64,000 nt of DNA, from assembly GCA_036925085.1 (NCBI GenBank), contig JAUPFP010000169.1, positions 1-64,000 of the forward strand, in the 5' to 3' direction. This document shows positions 13,018-36,700 of the stretch, piece by piece. A model generated the notes under the pieces. The model did no database searches and had not been told where the DNA came from. It saw only the letters and a list, made by a program, of their open reading frames with translations. The number at the start of each line of letters is the position of its first letter. Within the stretch, counting starts at the first letter, position 1. Origin of the DNA: Brachycybe producta (lineage: Eukaryota; Arthropoda; Diplopoda; Playtdesmida; Andrognathidae). Made by a program: the position numbers and the translations under genes.

Positions 13018-13755
13018 ATGTGTCAACCAAATCGTTGCTGTTGGATTCCAATGCAAAATGGAGAACATCCAGCTTATGCACTTCAAGCTGGAGTTGATGG
13101 AAATTCAAAATTATTTGTAATAAGAGTTCATTATGGAGGTGGAATAATTCCAGGGAAATTGCATGTGGGTTACAAAACTGCATATATTCCGTAAGTTTTG
13201 CAATTTTTTGCCATTTAAAAAAAAAAAAAAACATGTGAATCTTACTGATTTTTTTAAATATATTTTTTTAAAAAAATATTGCAGTTTTAACATGAAAGAG
13301 GTTGAGACGAAGCAATACGAGGTAAATTTTTAGACTTTTAATTGTTCTAAAAGCTACTGCAAAGGATGAGAGATGATAACGTTTAAATAGAAGATATGTT
13401 TTGTAATCTTTTTGTGTATAAAAATATTTTGAAAGATAAACATGAAAATAATATAAAATGATTCAGGTGTTCGGTTTTCATTTATATTAGGTTGGTAGGA
13501 AAATAATTGCGGTTTTTGTTTACTGTAATTGAAACTCAATTGTTTTCAATATACATGTAAGTGTATAATTACATCTTAGACCATATTACTCTCTGGGACT
13601 GGCAACTGTGAAAATCTAGTGTGACGATAGAGTGGTGACCCTAGACCATGGTGGTGACAGCAGTCAGTGGCGTAGCCAAAGGGTCTATATAAAAGGTCTA
13701 TATACATGTACATACCAAAAAGAGCTTTGTTTATATTTGATAGTTTTTTTCTCAG

Positions 13756-13798
<43 letters not shown>

Positions 13799-15240
13799 AA
13801 CCTGTACCTTCAGAACTCATTTTGTCCCACCACCATAATAAATGCTCTATTAAGGGACTTTTCAGCTAGTTGCCAACTACAGCGGGCAGTGCCATGCTGC
13901 CCCAAACCACCATGTGAAACATTCCATCTGAGACCCAGCGCATATACTATATATGCACCACCAGAACTCCGCCACTTATTGAAGACAACTTAAATGCTCA
14001 GCTTCACCTGAGAAAACAAGAACCGCAATTATTTTCCTACCGACCTAATACTTTGTTTCACTCAAAAGTTATTTTTTAAAATGTAATTTATAATGCAATA
14101 AGCACTCAAAGATAATGTCTATATTGACTGATTGCTATTTGCTAACCAAACTTTTTATTGTTTATTTTTAATTTTGATTATTTTATTCCATAGACAATTA
14201 GTTCATTTCTAATCATCTATGGAAATTGACATACATGTACATATTGGTTTTTTAGGCAATTGGTAACGTTGATTATCAACAAGGAGGGGGGGGGGACACC
14301 TTAGTATATTATTATTTATTAATAACTCTGCTCAAAAGTAGCCCCCCATTAATCAATAGTGATCGTTGAACTGAAATTTAAAATAGGCAGCCCCCCTGGA
14401 CAAGATTCTTAATTTGGAAGTCCACATGGAGAGTTTCCTCTCAGTTTCTTGGATTATCTGAGAGCATTCTTGTATCAATGCATTTTCAATCAGCATGTGA
14501 AACTTTCAAAATACTCTTAATAAGCATTGTGCCAAGGTTTCACAAAAGGTGCATGCACACGGCACACTAGTGTGCCACGAAATTTCGAATGTGTTAAATA
14601 TGGATTTAATATTTTTTTTAAATAAATTTTAACTTTATTGAAAAAAAGGCAAAATAAACTAAACTTTCCTATTAGGCGTAGTACACGTACTCACTAAACC
14701 TGTGTTTTGCTAAGCGTGCTGCAGTTTATTCGAGCAAAACATACTGTGCCAAGAGCAAAAAAAAAGAGAAAAGTTTGAGAACCACTTCTGCTAAAAAAAA
14801 AGCAAAACTACTAAAATTATTAATGGTATATCTCTTTTAGGTCCTGGTGGCACCTCCAGAAACCTTGAGTTGGATCAGTGCTCAAGGTGGGAATATTCCT
14901 CCAGATGCTATTCAGGGAGGAGTTGATCCAAGTGGTGAAACATACTACATTGGACGTGTTTTGCATAACAACACAGTCACAATTGGGAAGGTGCATCCGA
15001 GTCACGGAGGGTGTTACATTCCCTATGGTGAGAAATGGTTTACCTCTTCAAAGTTGGGTGCAAAGGACAGAATTTACAACAGATTTTGAAATCATTTAAT
15101 TGATTGAAATTATGAGTATTTATACAAATTAAACTAATTTGTTAACTTTTTTTTTTGCTGCAACAGGTGGAAAAGAACACCATTATGCTAATTTTGAAAT
15201 TCTGGTTCGAAACGCATTGGGAAAATCAATGCAAGTTTGA
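13018..15240 (+). CDS. DM9-repeat (DUF3421) protein
   Basis: Spliced gene, exons 13018-13190, 13285-13321, 14841-15027 and 15167-15240, giving 156 residues. All introns are GT-AG and the phases agree. The product has two DM9 repeats, roughly residues 8-75 and 76-156, with the typical words QAGVDG, IIPGKLH, WISAQGG, IPPDAIQGGVD, YIGRV and HGGCYIPYGG. There is no signal peptide or membrane segment, so a cytosolic protein is expected. In other invertebrates DM9 proteins bind sugars (a mannose-binding oyster lectin is known) and respond to infection; that role here is inference. The start was chosen as the first ATG, directly after the minisatellite. Intron 2 (13322-14840) was enlarged by a mariner-type insertion. 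Codons and splice sites look intact, so I consider it functional. Confidence 0.92.
13487..14048. mobile_element. Cecropia-type mariner-derived non-autonomous element
   Basis: Ends are TTAGGTTGGTAGGAAAATAA and its inverse TTATTTTCCTACCGACCTAA, followed internally by TTGCGGTT, which resembles the Hsmar1/MADE1 terminal repeat. Both ends sit on TA (13485-13486 and 14049-14050). The 562-bp interior has a CT microsatellite (about 13757-13798) and no transposase frame. It lies in intron 2 of the DM9 gene. Confidence 0.88.
14049..14840. other. Rest of DM9 intron 2, no gene seen
   Basis: AT-rich intron sequence with G and C runs near 14285 and 14390. The segment ending at about 14795 (AGTTTGAGAACCACTTCTGC) resembles the outer end of a hAT element, but a matching left end was not found. 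Confidence 0.5.
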
Positions 15241-15346
15241 AAACTTGTGATAACGTCAATGTTAACGACTTCGGAAACCTCCTTCCTTCTCTAGACTTAA
15301 CTTTGTCTCTAAATTTGTTCTAATATTTTTTGAGAAATTTGTCCTA

Positions 15347-15352
15347 AATAAA
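15347..15352 (+). terminator. AATAAA polyadenylation signal of the DM9 gene
   Basis: AATAAA lies 107 bp after the DM9 stop codon, the first such hexamer downstream. Confidence 0.65.
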
Positions 15353-15540
15353 TTTTTTGTCGCTCAAAACTCGCTTGTTTAAGAAAATTTAAATTTGCAA
15401 TATTATTTTTGTTTTAACAATTTAATTATTTCGACGTTTAAACTATTGAAATAAAAATAAAACAAATATCAGGAAGTGAATTATGACTTAATTATTTATT
15501 CATTCATCCGTTCATTTTTTTGTTATAAAAATAAGGATGT

Positions 15541-16160
15541 TGTAACACCCTGTAATTCGTGATCCCGCCAAAACCATAGCCCAGGGGGGGGGGGTGGTAA
15601 ACAGCTCTCAACCGTCCCTCCCTCCCCTCTGACTCACCTTTCTGACTCATACCCAAGCGGCGGATTAATACACATAGGACCATGGTCACTTGGACCTGGT
15701 TACACCTCGCAGGTGTACACGGGTCCAAGGTATAAAAGGGCCGTGCTCCTCTTTGTAGTTAGTTCTTGTCCTTGCCTTTGTATTACGTTGCCTTTGTATT
15801 CTGTGTTTCTATACAAATGATGAATAAAAGCGTTATAATAAGAAACAGCGTGGTCTTTATGTTTCTGTAATCAACTTCTCTTCAGAGGCCGGAGACTCCA
15901 TAAGGCAGGAGGTATACAATTCTTTAGCAGCTACAACATCTTCTCTTGTCGGTGTACCGAAAGGAGAAGATGTATATCAGCATCGACCGGAAGAGAGATG
16001 GCCGCCACTCTGCTGCATAGATTTCACCCCCATGCAGAAGGGTGACCACAATCCATCTCCATCCAACTCTCTCTGCAGCTCGAATCTTCTCCGTGCGGGC
16101 ACCGCGCGGTTCAGAGAAGAATCGAGGTACAGAAGATGTAATCTAAAGGTTGGTAAAATA
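15541..16160 (+). mobile_element. LTR-like fossil, copy 1
   Basis: Begins TGTAACACCC, then has a TATAAAAG box (about 15733) and an AATAAA (about 15823), the order expected in an LTR, followed by about 300 bp of downstream sequence. The same arrangement recurs at 45169-45733, and the downstream part alone at 57916-58285. It looks like a broken remnant of an LTR-type element; the family was not resolved. Divergence between copies suggests moderate age. Confidence 0.5.
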
Positions 16161-16392
16161 AAATGGTCGATGTCAAAAGCTCACAATGTTTTCATTTAAT
16201 TCACCCCCCCCCCCCCCCAAAAAAAAGGTTTCTTTCAACTGATCGTGTTTTTAAGCATTTAGCATTCAATTTCAACTGTTAGAAATTCATGCTTAGAAGG
16301 CGTTTATGAAAAATACACTTGTACAACGTGTCCTCCAATGATGTGGACATATAGTAAGAAAAGAAAGTAGAAAATCAAAATAAAGTTACAAT

Positions 16393-16830
16393 TATAGAGG
16401 TGGGACGAATTCTAAATTTTCTCGAATCCGAAAAGATTGTTGAATCCCTCGAATCTGCCGAATCTCGAATCTCTCAAATTCTTCATATACAAATCACATA
16501 TTATTCATTAAGAAGATAAAAATAAATGAAATAATATTAAATATTAAATTATTAATAATAGAAAAAGAAGTGTGGCACTCAGGGTCAGGCCACAAAGTGA
16601 TATTGGTGATCCGGATACCACCGAAATTGCAACAATTGCCGGTTTTTTTTTGTTAGTGAACGCTTCTATTGGACGTCAATGGAGTTAAAACTAATTTTAT
16701 CAAAGTTTTTAACAGTTTTTTTTAAGGTTAAGATTCGAAAGATGAAAAAAGCACGAAGATTCAAGTTTTCAATTCTCGAATATTTTTTGTAAGATTCGCG
16801 GAATTCGAGGATTCGAATGTCCCATCCCTA
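16393..16830. mobile_element. hAT-type MITE, family 1, copy 1
   Basis: Ends are TAGAGGTGGGACGAAT and ATTCGAATGTCCCATCCCTA, an imperfect inverted pair. The 8-bp sequence GTTACAAT flanks both sides (16385-16392 and 16831-16838), the duplication size of hAT. Related copies are at 29928 and 61624. No transposase. Confidence 0.85.
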
Positions 16831-17686
16831 GTTACAATAGTTGAAAAAAAATAATTTTTCAAAAACTGAAACAAAATAAACTAATCAACTTTCGAAAGCA
16901 ATTTTAGTTATTTTTTTTTTAAAGTAATAGTTTCTTTAAAAATAACTAAAATTGCTTTTGAAAGTTGATCAAAGGTGACCATACTTTTATAAAAGTTTTT
17001 TTTTTGGTATAGAAAAGTTTGTAGACAGTTACAGTGACGTAACTTCAAAAGTTAATTTTAAAGGCAAACTTTTAAAAAAAATATTTCCAATAACAGAAAA
17101 CTTTATATATTTGCGGTACCTGAGGTACCCGATTATTGTGTCTCCCGAGACCTAGGTAACAACCACACAGCCGTATGTTACAGGCAAAAGAGCTGAGTCT
17201 CGGACGCTTCCGTAGGACACGTCAACATGACCTCGAGAAGTCTCTCTCGTGGCCGACAGAATAGCGGAAATTATGAAAATAATTTGAAATTTTTCAGAAT
17301 GTTGTTTCTAAAAAATAAACGTTCGCATGACGTTTTGACATCTAAATTTTACAACAACGTCTATGGAGTTTAGCATTAGCCACTGCATCTGGGGGAGGGG
17401 GGTTAAAAACAAAATAAATATCTATCCACCCACATTAAGAGAGCTTTTTTTTTTGCTTCCATAAACACATTTATCGTATTTGAAACATTTACCATTCGAT
17501 TTCTACCCACACTTAAGTATTTCATGAAAAATACAATGTGTCCTCCAATGATGTGGACAGTGGACATCCAGGCAGCAAGAAGAGTAGAAGAAAATCTACT
17601 TTTTTTAAGGAGATATATATTTTTTTAAACATAAATTAAAGAAGTTAATCAACTTTCAAAAGTAAGTATACACTGTAGTTGTTTTT
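16831..17686. other. Intergenic, no gene seen
   Basis: AT-rich DNA with a short hairpin at about 16885-16971 (CAACTTTCGAAAGCAATTTT inverted after 25 bp) and GC-richer unrecognised sequence near 17115-17270. No open frame with family features. Confidence 0.6.
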
Positions 17687-18490
17687 AAGAGGCTACCATC
17701 GCAAAATTACTTTGAAAAATCTCTGCAGAGAGCGCTAGCATCGTTTTTCTATTGAACCCATAGTCCCCGATGTTAAAGAAGAAACGTTAATTTTTAAAAT
17801 ACACAGTCAAGGCGGCAATATGTTTATTTTTCATATTTAAAGTTGTCCAATTTTGATGGTTCAAAGTGCAATGTGAACCTTAAATATATGTTCATCTTTT
17901 GATAGAATGACAAAAAATTGGAAAGTGTTCATCTATTTTTAAAAACTATTTCAAAATCGCGAATTTCTAACTCTTATGTTAATCTCCATTGAGTACGTGC
18001 TCGTAAGAAAAAAAAAATCATCCATTAAAATGTTGGTAAAAATACCTAAAAAAAACACAAATAAATCACAGTAAAACCAACACACTGGCGCACGTGCTGC
18101 TTTTTTCCTGGTTTTTTAAAATTATTTTTAGGTATTTTTACAAGCATTTTAATGGATTTTTTTTTCTTATGAGCGCGCGTACTCAATGGAGTGTAACGTA
18201 CAGTGTAAGAGTTAGAAATTCGCAATTTTGAAATAGTTTATAACCGCACTTATCAATTTTTTGTCATTCTATCACTCGATCCGCTTATATTTAAGGTGCA
18301 CATTGCACTTTGAACCATGAAAATTGGACAACTTTAAATTTGAAAAATAAACATATTGCCGCCGCGACAGTAAATTTTAAAAATTAACGTTTCTTCTTTA
18401 ACATCGGGTCTATGGCCTCAATAGAAAAACGAGGCTAGCGCTCTTTGCGGAGATTTTTCAAAGTAATTTTGCCATGGTAGCCTCTTAAGA
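17687..18490. mobile_element. Long foldback element, about 800 bp
   Basis: The left arm starts TTAAGAGGCTACCATCGC and the right arm ends GCCATGGTAGCCTCTTAA. The arms (about 360 bp each) mirror each other, including words such as AAAATTACTTTGAAAAATCT and TTCATATTTAAAGTTGTCC. A central spacer of roughly 75 bp separates them. Arm divergence indicates an old copy. No coding capacity. Confidence 0.75.
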
Positions 18491-19079
18491 TTTTTTCTCA
18501 AAATAAACTTTTGCCTGGCAACTTTGTCAATATTTTCTAAAACTTGCTAATACAAAATATAGTTTAAAAAAACACACCCTGTATAATAAACCCGACAATA
18601 AATAACACCTTTGCAAAAAAAAAATCGATAATATTTACTAATAAACACACTTTTCTTTATTTAAGTTAACCTGCAATTACACCACTTAAATGTTCTTAAG
18701 AAATTAGATACCGCACAATTTAAAACTTAGGTTAGCTAATATTTATGCGTTATTATTTATATCGAGGACTGTATTTTCTTTCAAGTGCATTTTTGAAATA
18801 AAATTATAAATAATAGCAATTATATAAATAGAGAGTTAAGACCTCCCCCCCACCCCACCCCCCCAAAAAAAAAGAGAAAGAAGAAAACAATAATTTCTTT
18901 AGTCTGCTTTTTCATTTCTTCAAATTCGCAAACGATTCTAATTCGAGACAAGTAAAAAAAAATTATCAGAATTTTGCAACATTTTTTGTTGTTGTTACAT
19001 TTTTGTTTTAAAAGTGTTTACAAAATTGTTTTCTTCTTCTTCTTCTTCAAAAAAAAAAGATATTAAATTCACAACTAAA
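18491..19079. other. Upstream region of the CD36-family gene
   Basis: AT-rich with a C run at 18844-18864 and a TTC microsatellite just before the coding start. The promoter must lie here, but no TATA box or other site could be assigned with confidence. Confidence 0.5.
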
Positions 19080-30754
<11,675 letters not shown>

Positions 30755-30897
30755 TATGTAAATTGCAATGTAACTCACACTGTAACACACACAAAAAAAT
30801 TGTCGTCCTTTTAAATTTGTTGTAATTTGGTTGACTGCAATTGTGAAGAGGTGTTTAATCGTAAAGTTTTAAATATAGTTATAATTTAATTTTGAAA

Positions 30898-30903
30898 AAT
30901 AAA
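30898..30903 (+). terminator. AATAAA polyadenylation signal of the CD36-family gene
   Basis: A clear AATAAA 144 bp after the stop codon. Confidence 0.6.
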
Positions 30904-30967
30904 AAAAATAGTATTTAATGTTTTGGGTTGGGCAGAAATTTATTTTGAAAATACATTCTTCTGTAAG

Positions 30968-31760
30968 GCCGTGTTTGGGTGAAAATTTGAACTTTTTGAA
31001 CTTTATTAACGAGTTGAAATCTTCGAAAAAGTTCAAATTTTCGCCCTAGTGGAAACAAGGCTTGGAAATTGGGGTGAAAATTTGAACTTTTTGAACTTTA
31101 TTCAATTTTTCACCAGTTGAAATCTTCAAAAAGTTAAAATTTTCGCCCTAGTGGAAACAAGGCTTGGAAATTGGGATGAAAATTTGAACTTTTTGAACTT
31201 TATTCAATTTTTCACCAGTTGAAATCTTCAAAAAGTTCAAATTTTTGCCCTATAGTGGAAACAAGGCTTGGAAATTAAGGTGAAAATTTGAACTTTTTGA
31301 ACTTTATTCAATTTGTCACCAGTTGAAATCTTCAAAAAGTTCAACTTTTTGCCCTAGTGGAAACAAGGCTTGGAAATTAAGGTGAAAATTTGAACTTTTT
31401 GAACTTTATTCAATTTTTCACCAGTTGAAATCTTCAAAAAGTTCAAATTTTTGCCCTAGTGGAAACAAGGCTTGGAAATTGGGGTGAAAATTTGAACTTT
31501 TTGAAAATTTCAACTGGTGAAAAATGGGACACACGTCGCCTCCGCCTATTCGCTATCATAATCGGAAGCCACGTGCGTCAAAAAGTTAAAAAGTTAAAAA
31601 ATTTTGAACTTTTTGAAAATTTCAACTGATGAAAAACAGAAGAAACGTGGCCCGCGCCTATTCACTAAGACGGGTCCACGTTGTCTCTGTGTTTTACTTT
31701 CAGGTTGAAATTTTCAAAAAGTTTAAAATTTTAAACTCAGCGAAAACAAAGCCTTAAACA
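30968..31760. repeat. About 102-bp tandem repeat, each unit a hairpin
   Basis: The word CTTGGAAATT recurs at 31061, 31163, 31267, 31369 and 31471. Each unit contains GTGAAAATTTGAACTTTTTG and a near-inverse CAAAAAGTTCAAATTTT, so single units can fold. The right side (31530-31760) has more diverged arms and GC-richer spacers. The arm sequence is the same as the foldback at 39429-39612, so the array probably grew from such an element. Confidence 0.85.
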
Positions 31761-31769
31761 TAAAGTATT

Positions 31770-32049
31770 TGAAATACATTTACTATATTTTTTTTTGAAA
31801 ATAAATTTTGTTTACAAAATGTATGTATTTCAATACAAAATGGTATTTATTTGGATGTTTGTATTTTCCAATACATTTTAAAATATTTTGCTCAACCGGC
31901 CTGTTTAATGTTGTGAAAATTATATTATGTACGAATTATTATTAAAAACGTTTATATTCTATGTTAATAAAAAAAAATCTGCGAACATTTTTAGTTTGTT
32001 TCATGAGCTTAATATTATTTTGAAATAGTGCACAAATCAAGTAGGCCTA
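31770..32049. other. Intergenic, no gene seen
   Basis: AT-rich DNA between the CD36-family gene and the Tigger-like element. Confidence 0.5.
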
Positions 32050-32951
32050 CAGTAGAGCGTAAAATTATCGGAACGTTGGTTATCGGAACCGTCGATAATT
32101 TTTTTTTACTTATTGTCATTGAAATATTACTTATGGAAATAAAAAAAGTCTTTGAAATCGTTTATCTTTCTTACTTTCCTCCATTTTTTTAATGGGAGTG
32201 TGATTATATGAACCAGGGGTGCCCACGGGGGGGGGGGGGGGGGGTAGTCTGGTGAGCAACTCGCCATTTGCCTTTTTTTTGGGGGGGGGAGGGGGTGATT
32301 GAAATTTTGTATTAAAATATTTTTATAATAATCAGAATGGGCGAAAATCCAAATTTTATTATTTTATTATTTAATTTATATTTTAAAAGAAAGTTGTTAT
32401 ACGTGATATACGTCATATTATAAGTGCTGTTTTTACGGCTCGCTACGCTCGCCTAAATTGATACCAAGAGTGTACTATAAAATAATTGCTTGCTCGCTAC
32501 GCTCGCGAAATAGGGAAAATGTTAATGTTTTCCAAAGATTAAAGACTTTGTTTCAAACGTTTCATTCACAAAACGTTTATGCAAACAATGTAAAATTCGA
32601 TCATTTTAAAGTTAAAAAAAACGCTTTCGGCATTTGAACCGGGGGGGGGGGGGAAGGGGTCGGGTGGGGTGGGGTGAATTCTCCACTGGCTTTTTTTGGG
32701 GGGGGGCACCCCTGATATGAACGTTTGATTATCGGAACTATGCTATGTCCGACATTAGTTCCGATAATCGTAACCAATTCTTTTATTCTTATGGAAATAC
32801 TATTTATGGAAATAATAAAAAAAGATTTCTTTGCAATTCGTTTTCTTCTTATTTTTTTCCACTTTTTTTAATGGAAGTTCGATTATATGAACTTTCGATT
32901 ATCAAGAACTATGTATGTCCGACATTGGTTCCGATAATTGACGTTCTACTG
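32050..32951. mobile_element. Pogo/Tigger-like MITE split by a hAT insertion
   Basis: Ends CAGTAGAGCGTAAAATTATC and GATAATTGACGTTCTACTG flanked by TA on both sides, as in pogo/Tigger elements. Without the nested element it is about 393 bp. An internal stretch of roughly 190 bp (GATTATATGAAC ... TCCGATAAT) is present twice, a partial internal duplication. Confidence 0.75.
32214..32714. mobile_element. hAT-type element with CAGGGGTGCCC ends
   Basis: Perfect short inverted ends CAGGGGTGCCC and GGGCACCCCTG, with an exact 8-bp duplication ATATGAAC (32206-32213 and 32715-32722). The ends are followed inward by long G runs. It is nested in the Tigger-like element, so it is younger. No transposase. 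Confidence 0.9.
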
Positions 32952-33230
32952 TAAAACTATTAACTATTTTTAAATGTACTGTAAGTCCATGTAATATGTT
33001 ATTTTGTTAATAAAAAATATGTAATAGTTAAGATGGTTTATTAACAGCTGATTTTCAAACTCTGATTATTCTGTTTTTTTTTTCAGAAAAAACAAAATGA
33101 AGAGAAACTATAGAATGTGTAGCATGTACGATATCGTACACGCCCTTGAGTATCTAATCTCTTTATAACGTTTTGAATCGTCTTTTCCATTGAAAACAAC
33201 TGTTTGCCAATATTGTATTTCATTATATAA

Positions 33231-33588
33231 CTAGTGGGGTAACCCGTCATAAATGATGGGAGCAAAATTCAAAGGCAATTGTGCGCATGCGCGTCGTTTT
33301 TTCCTTTTTTTACTCCTTTCATTTCAATTTCAGTCACCCCTCCCACTTTTCTCTCTCTCCCCCTTCTACACTTTCCAACCTTTTCCCCTCACCCCCTCCC
33401 ACTTGTCTCTCTCCCCCCCTTCTACACTTTCCAAAGGAAGAGTTCAACATATAGTTGACCTTGAGAAAAAAAAAACGGTTCATTTATTCAAATTTATATA
33501 AATTCCAACGTGCTTCAATGGTTTTGTACAGTTGTTACTCCACACACACACACACACACACAGACCTGGGATATTATATATATAATAT
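33231..33588 (-). mobile_element. Helentron/Helitron-like element, copy 2 (short form)
   Basis: Reverse orientation: CTAGTGGGGTAACCCGTCAT starts the 3' end, and CACACACAGACCTGGGATAT plus AT repeats end it. It lacks the inner foldback, as do copies 4 and 5. It ends about 175 bp beyond the stop codon of the minus-strand acid phosphatase, so transcripts of that gene may run into it. Confidence 0.75.
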
Positions 33589-33764
33589 AATAATTTGTGA
33601 TGTGGCCAATAAACCATAGGCTCCTTGTATTTATTTGCAAAACGCTTTTCGAGAACCAGTTGAGAACCATTTAGCTGAATTTCTGGCCACAAAATTAAAA
33701 AAAAAAGATCTTTCATCAAGAACACAATTTTACCAGTACCATCATTATCTTACCAAACAAATGT

Positions 33765-36700
33765 TTATTTTTTAGACAAATCGTTTGTAATTGCACATTC
33801 AGCAACAACATCATCCGATATGACATTTCTCGTGAGATCCACCAACTGATCCAAAGGACACGTACTAGTACAATTTGGAACCGTCAGTACGAACGGTTCT
33901 GCTGTGGTCGAATTACGATACGAAAACTACAAGAGAAAATAAAATACAAATCAAATGTAATGACTTCGTTAGAGTTAACATCATATTTATGTAGTAAAAG
34001 GGTTCCTGCAAATAGGAAAATAACATCAGAGTATTAATTTGAATATAAACAAATGATTTTGTCTTAATAAAAAATTAAGCCAATTTCAACTTTTTTTTTT
34101 TGACAAGCAACTTCGCTCAGAATTTGAAATTTCTAGAATAATTCTTTTTTGTCTAATTTTCGGTATGTTTGTATCAGTATCACCTTTATGGTCGATTTCA
34201 CACAGACCACTTTCTGAAACTACTACTACTATGTGGTTAATGTGGCTTCGTTCACATGGATCACCATTGGAAATAATGGTCCACTGCTAGTGTGGCCACT
34301 GGTATAACCTTGATCATCACTGATAAACAAGGCGGTGGTTGCCACTTGTGGCTGAACTCAACCACTCATCAAAACTGTGGCAATGAACCACTCATTGCCA
34401 CTGTGGTGTAAAAATGTGCAAAAGGGTGGTGTTCACATGAACCACCACCACCACCACCACCACCACGCTGGTGGATCATGTGAACACCACCCTATGCAAT
34501 CAGTGGTTTGTTAATTAGACCACTTTATGTGGCGCCACGTCTTTAGATAAATGTTGAGTCACGTTATTGTTAAGAGACGTTAAAAATATTAAGACAATTC
34601 TATTTGGTAATTTATTAAACAATAATGAAATTTTTAACAATTTTCATCCATGTGGTTTTAGAGCAAACGACCCTTTAGGGAAAATAGTTTAAGGGCAAAT
34701 GTCCCTTTTGGTCAAATGGTTTTAGGGCAAAGGTCCCTTTACGGCAAATGATTTCAGGGCAACTGTCTTTAGGGCAAGTGTCCCTTTAGGGCAAATGGTT
34801 TTATTGCAATTGTCCCTTTAGGGCAAACGGTTTTAGGTCAAATGTTCCTTTAGGGCAAATGGTTGTAGGGCAAATATTTTAAGGCCAAGTGTCTATAGGG
34901 CAAATGTCTCTTTAGGGCAACTGTCCGTACGGCAAGTGTTTTTAGAGCAAATGTCACACACCCGAATTGACTAAATTTCGTATGAAACCAAACCGAAAAA
35001 AAGAAGTAAAAAAATAGTGATAAACAGCACCTGAACTCCATAAGATCCACTTGGATCTTTAAGAAGTTCCACAAACACGGCACTCGCATACGGTGGTGCT
35101 AAATTGTCATAAACGCCCAATGATGACATGAGTGCCGAAACTAAAGTGTCGTGCTGTATAAAAACAAACAAAAGAGAGATTTTTTTTTTGGTGAATTTTG
35201 CTTAAAATGGCTTATGAACAGCTGATTTTCGAACTCTTGATTATTCTGTATTTCAGAAGCAGAATTATAAATTATAATTTGGATGTTTTCGAAAGATAAC
35301 CTGTGTGTGCTCAATGTGATCGCGAATTGATCACAGGATTTAAGAGAAAATAGAAAGTGTTTTAGAAAATAGAAAGGTAGCTCAATCACTTAAAAAAAAA
35401 GTCTATTCAAATAAATATCTTTCAAAATAAGCTTTTTATGCGAGTTCGAAATTGATCCAACTCTAAGCAGGAATATATAGCTTGAAGACTGGGACACACT
35501 TGTGTGTCCAACGTTGGACCCATATTTGTCTCCAACATTTACCAGTTGGACACTTCTGAACCGGATAGACTGTATATGTGTGACCGAGTCACCAATGGTG
35601 GGGTGAACACATTCAAATGTTGGAGGGGGGCCCTTTGAGGCGGAACAAGAAAAATCGACAAATGCCCGAATGCCTTTCAAAACTTTCCAATGTCAAAGAA
35701 CCGACTCATTCTTCCAGCGCTGGAAGGCATTCGACATACTATGTGTCTCAGGCATTATCAGGCGATATTTCTTTTTAATTTTTGTGTATAAAAAAGTTTA
35801 TTTTGAAAGATATCGACATAAAAATACCTTGAAGCGATTGAGCTAAACTTCTAGTTTTTAAAATACTTTCTAGTTTCACTTAATTTTGCTTCAGAAAGAC
35901 AGAATAAGCAGAGTTCAATGGGAGTTCACGCAATAAAACCAATTTAATTATTTACAAAAAAAAATTATTTATTATAATTTACCGAAGAATAAAAAAATGC
36001 TTTTTGAGCCGGCAAAGATCCGTTAACTTTTTTTGCAATGTTTTCCAATAGTCGACCCAATAAAGGACCTAAAGTAAAAAAAAAACGATGAAAATAAAAT
36101 ATATTAAATTTGTTCCAAATGGTTTAAAATGAAAAATCACCTCCTAAAAGCCGACACATTTCCAATGTTTTCGACCGAAATACAAACTTTACATCTTCGC
36201 AATGAGCCATTCGAGAATAAATGCTCGGAGTTGCCCATTCGGGTAAAGACAGATTATGACATTTCTAGAAAATAATATGGAAAAAAAAAAGTTGTGTTCT
36301 CAACATAAAACAAAAGCTAAATAATAAATTTTTCATGTACAATTTTTTTTTTGTTCAGAAAATTGAAGATTTTTTTTTATTGTGCAACTATTTCTAAGGC
36401 ATAGTTTAAGGGACCATTTTAAAGTGGTGCCATATTTTTTTAAACATTTTAAGGCGACTGTAGACATTGCGAGTTTGCCTCGCGAGGCAGTTTCGCGAAT
36501 CAAATCTCGCATGTTCTAGACTATTCCTCGCCCTGAGTCTCCCCTCCACTTGACTCGCTTGGCTGAATCACTCCCCATCCGCGCACTAGTCGGCAAACAC
36601 CCTGCATCATAGACGTTTCGCGGTCGAACCTCGCGGCGTGTAGACCGAAAATGAACCAGGCCGAGGCAATCAGACTCATCGACGTTTACAGTAATTACCG

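Noticed and set aside
19014-19079. N-terminal extension of the CD36-family protein with a serine run
   Set aside because: The upstream frame begins with GTG, not ATG, and the serines come from a TTC microsatellite. The ATG at 19080 gives the normal short cytoplasmic start.
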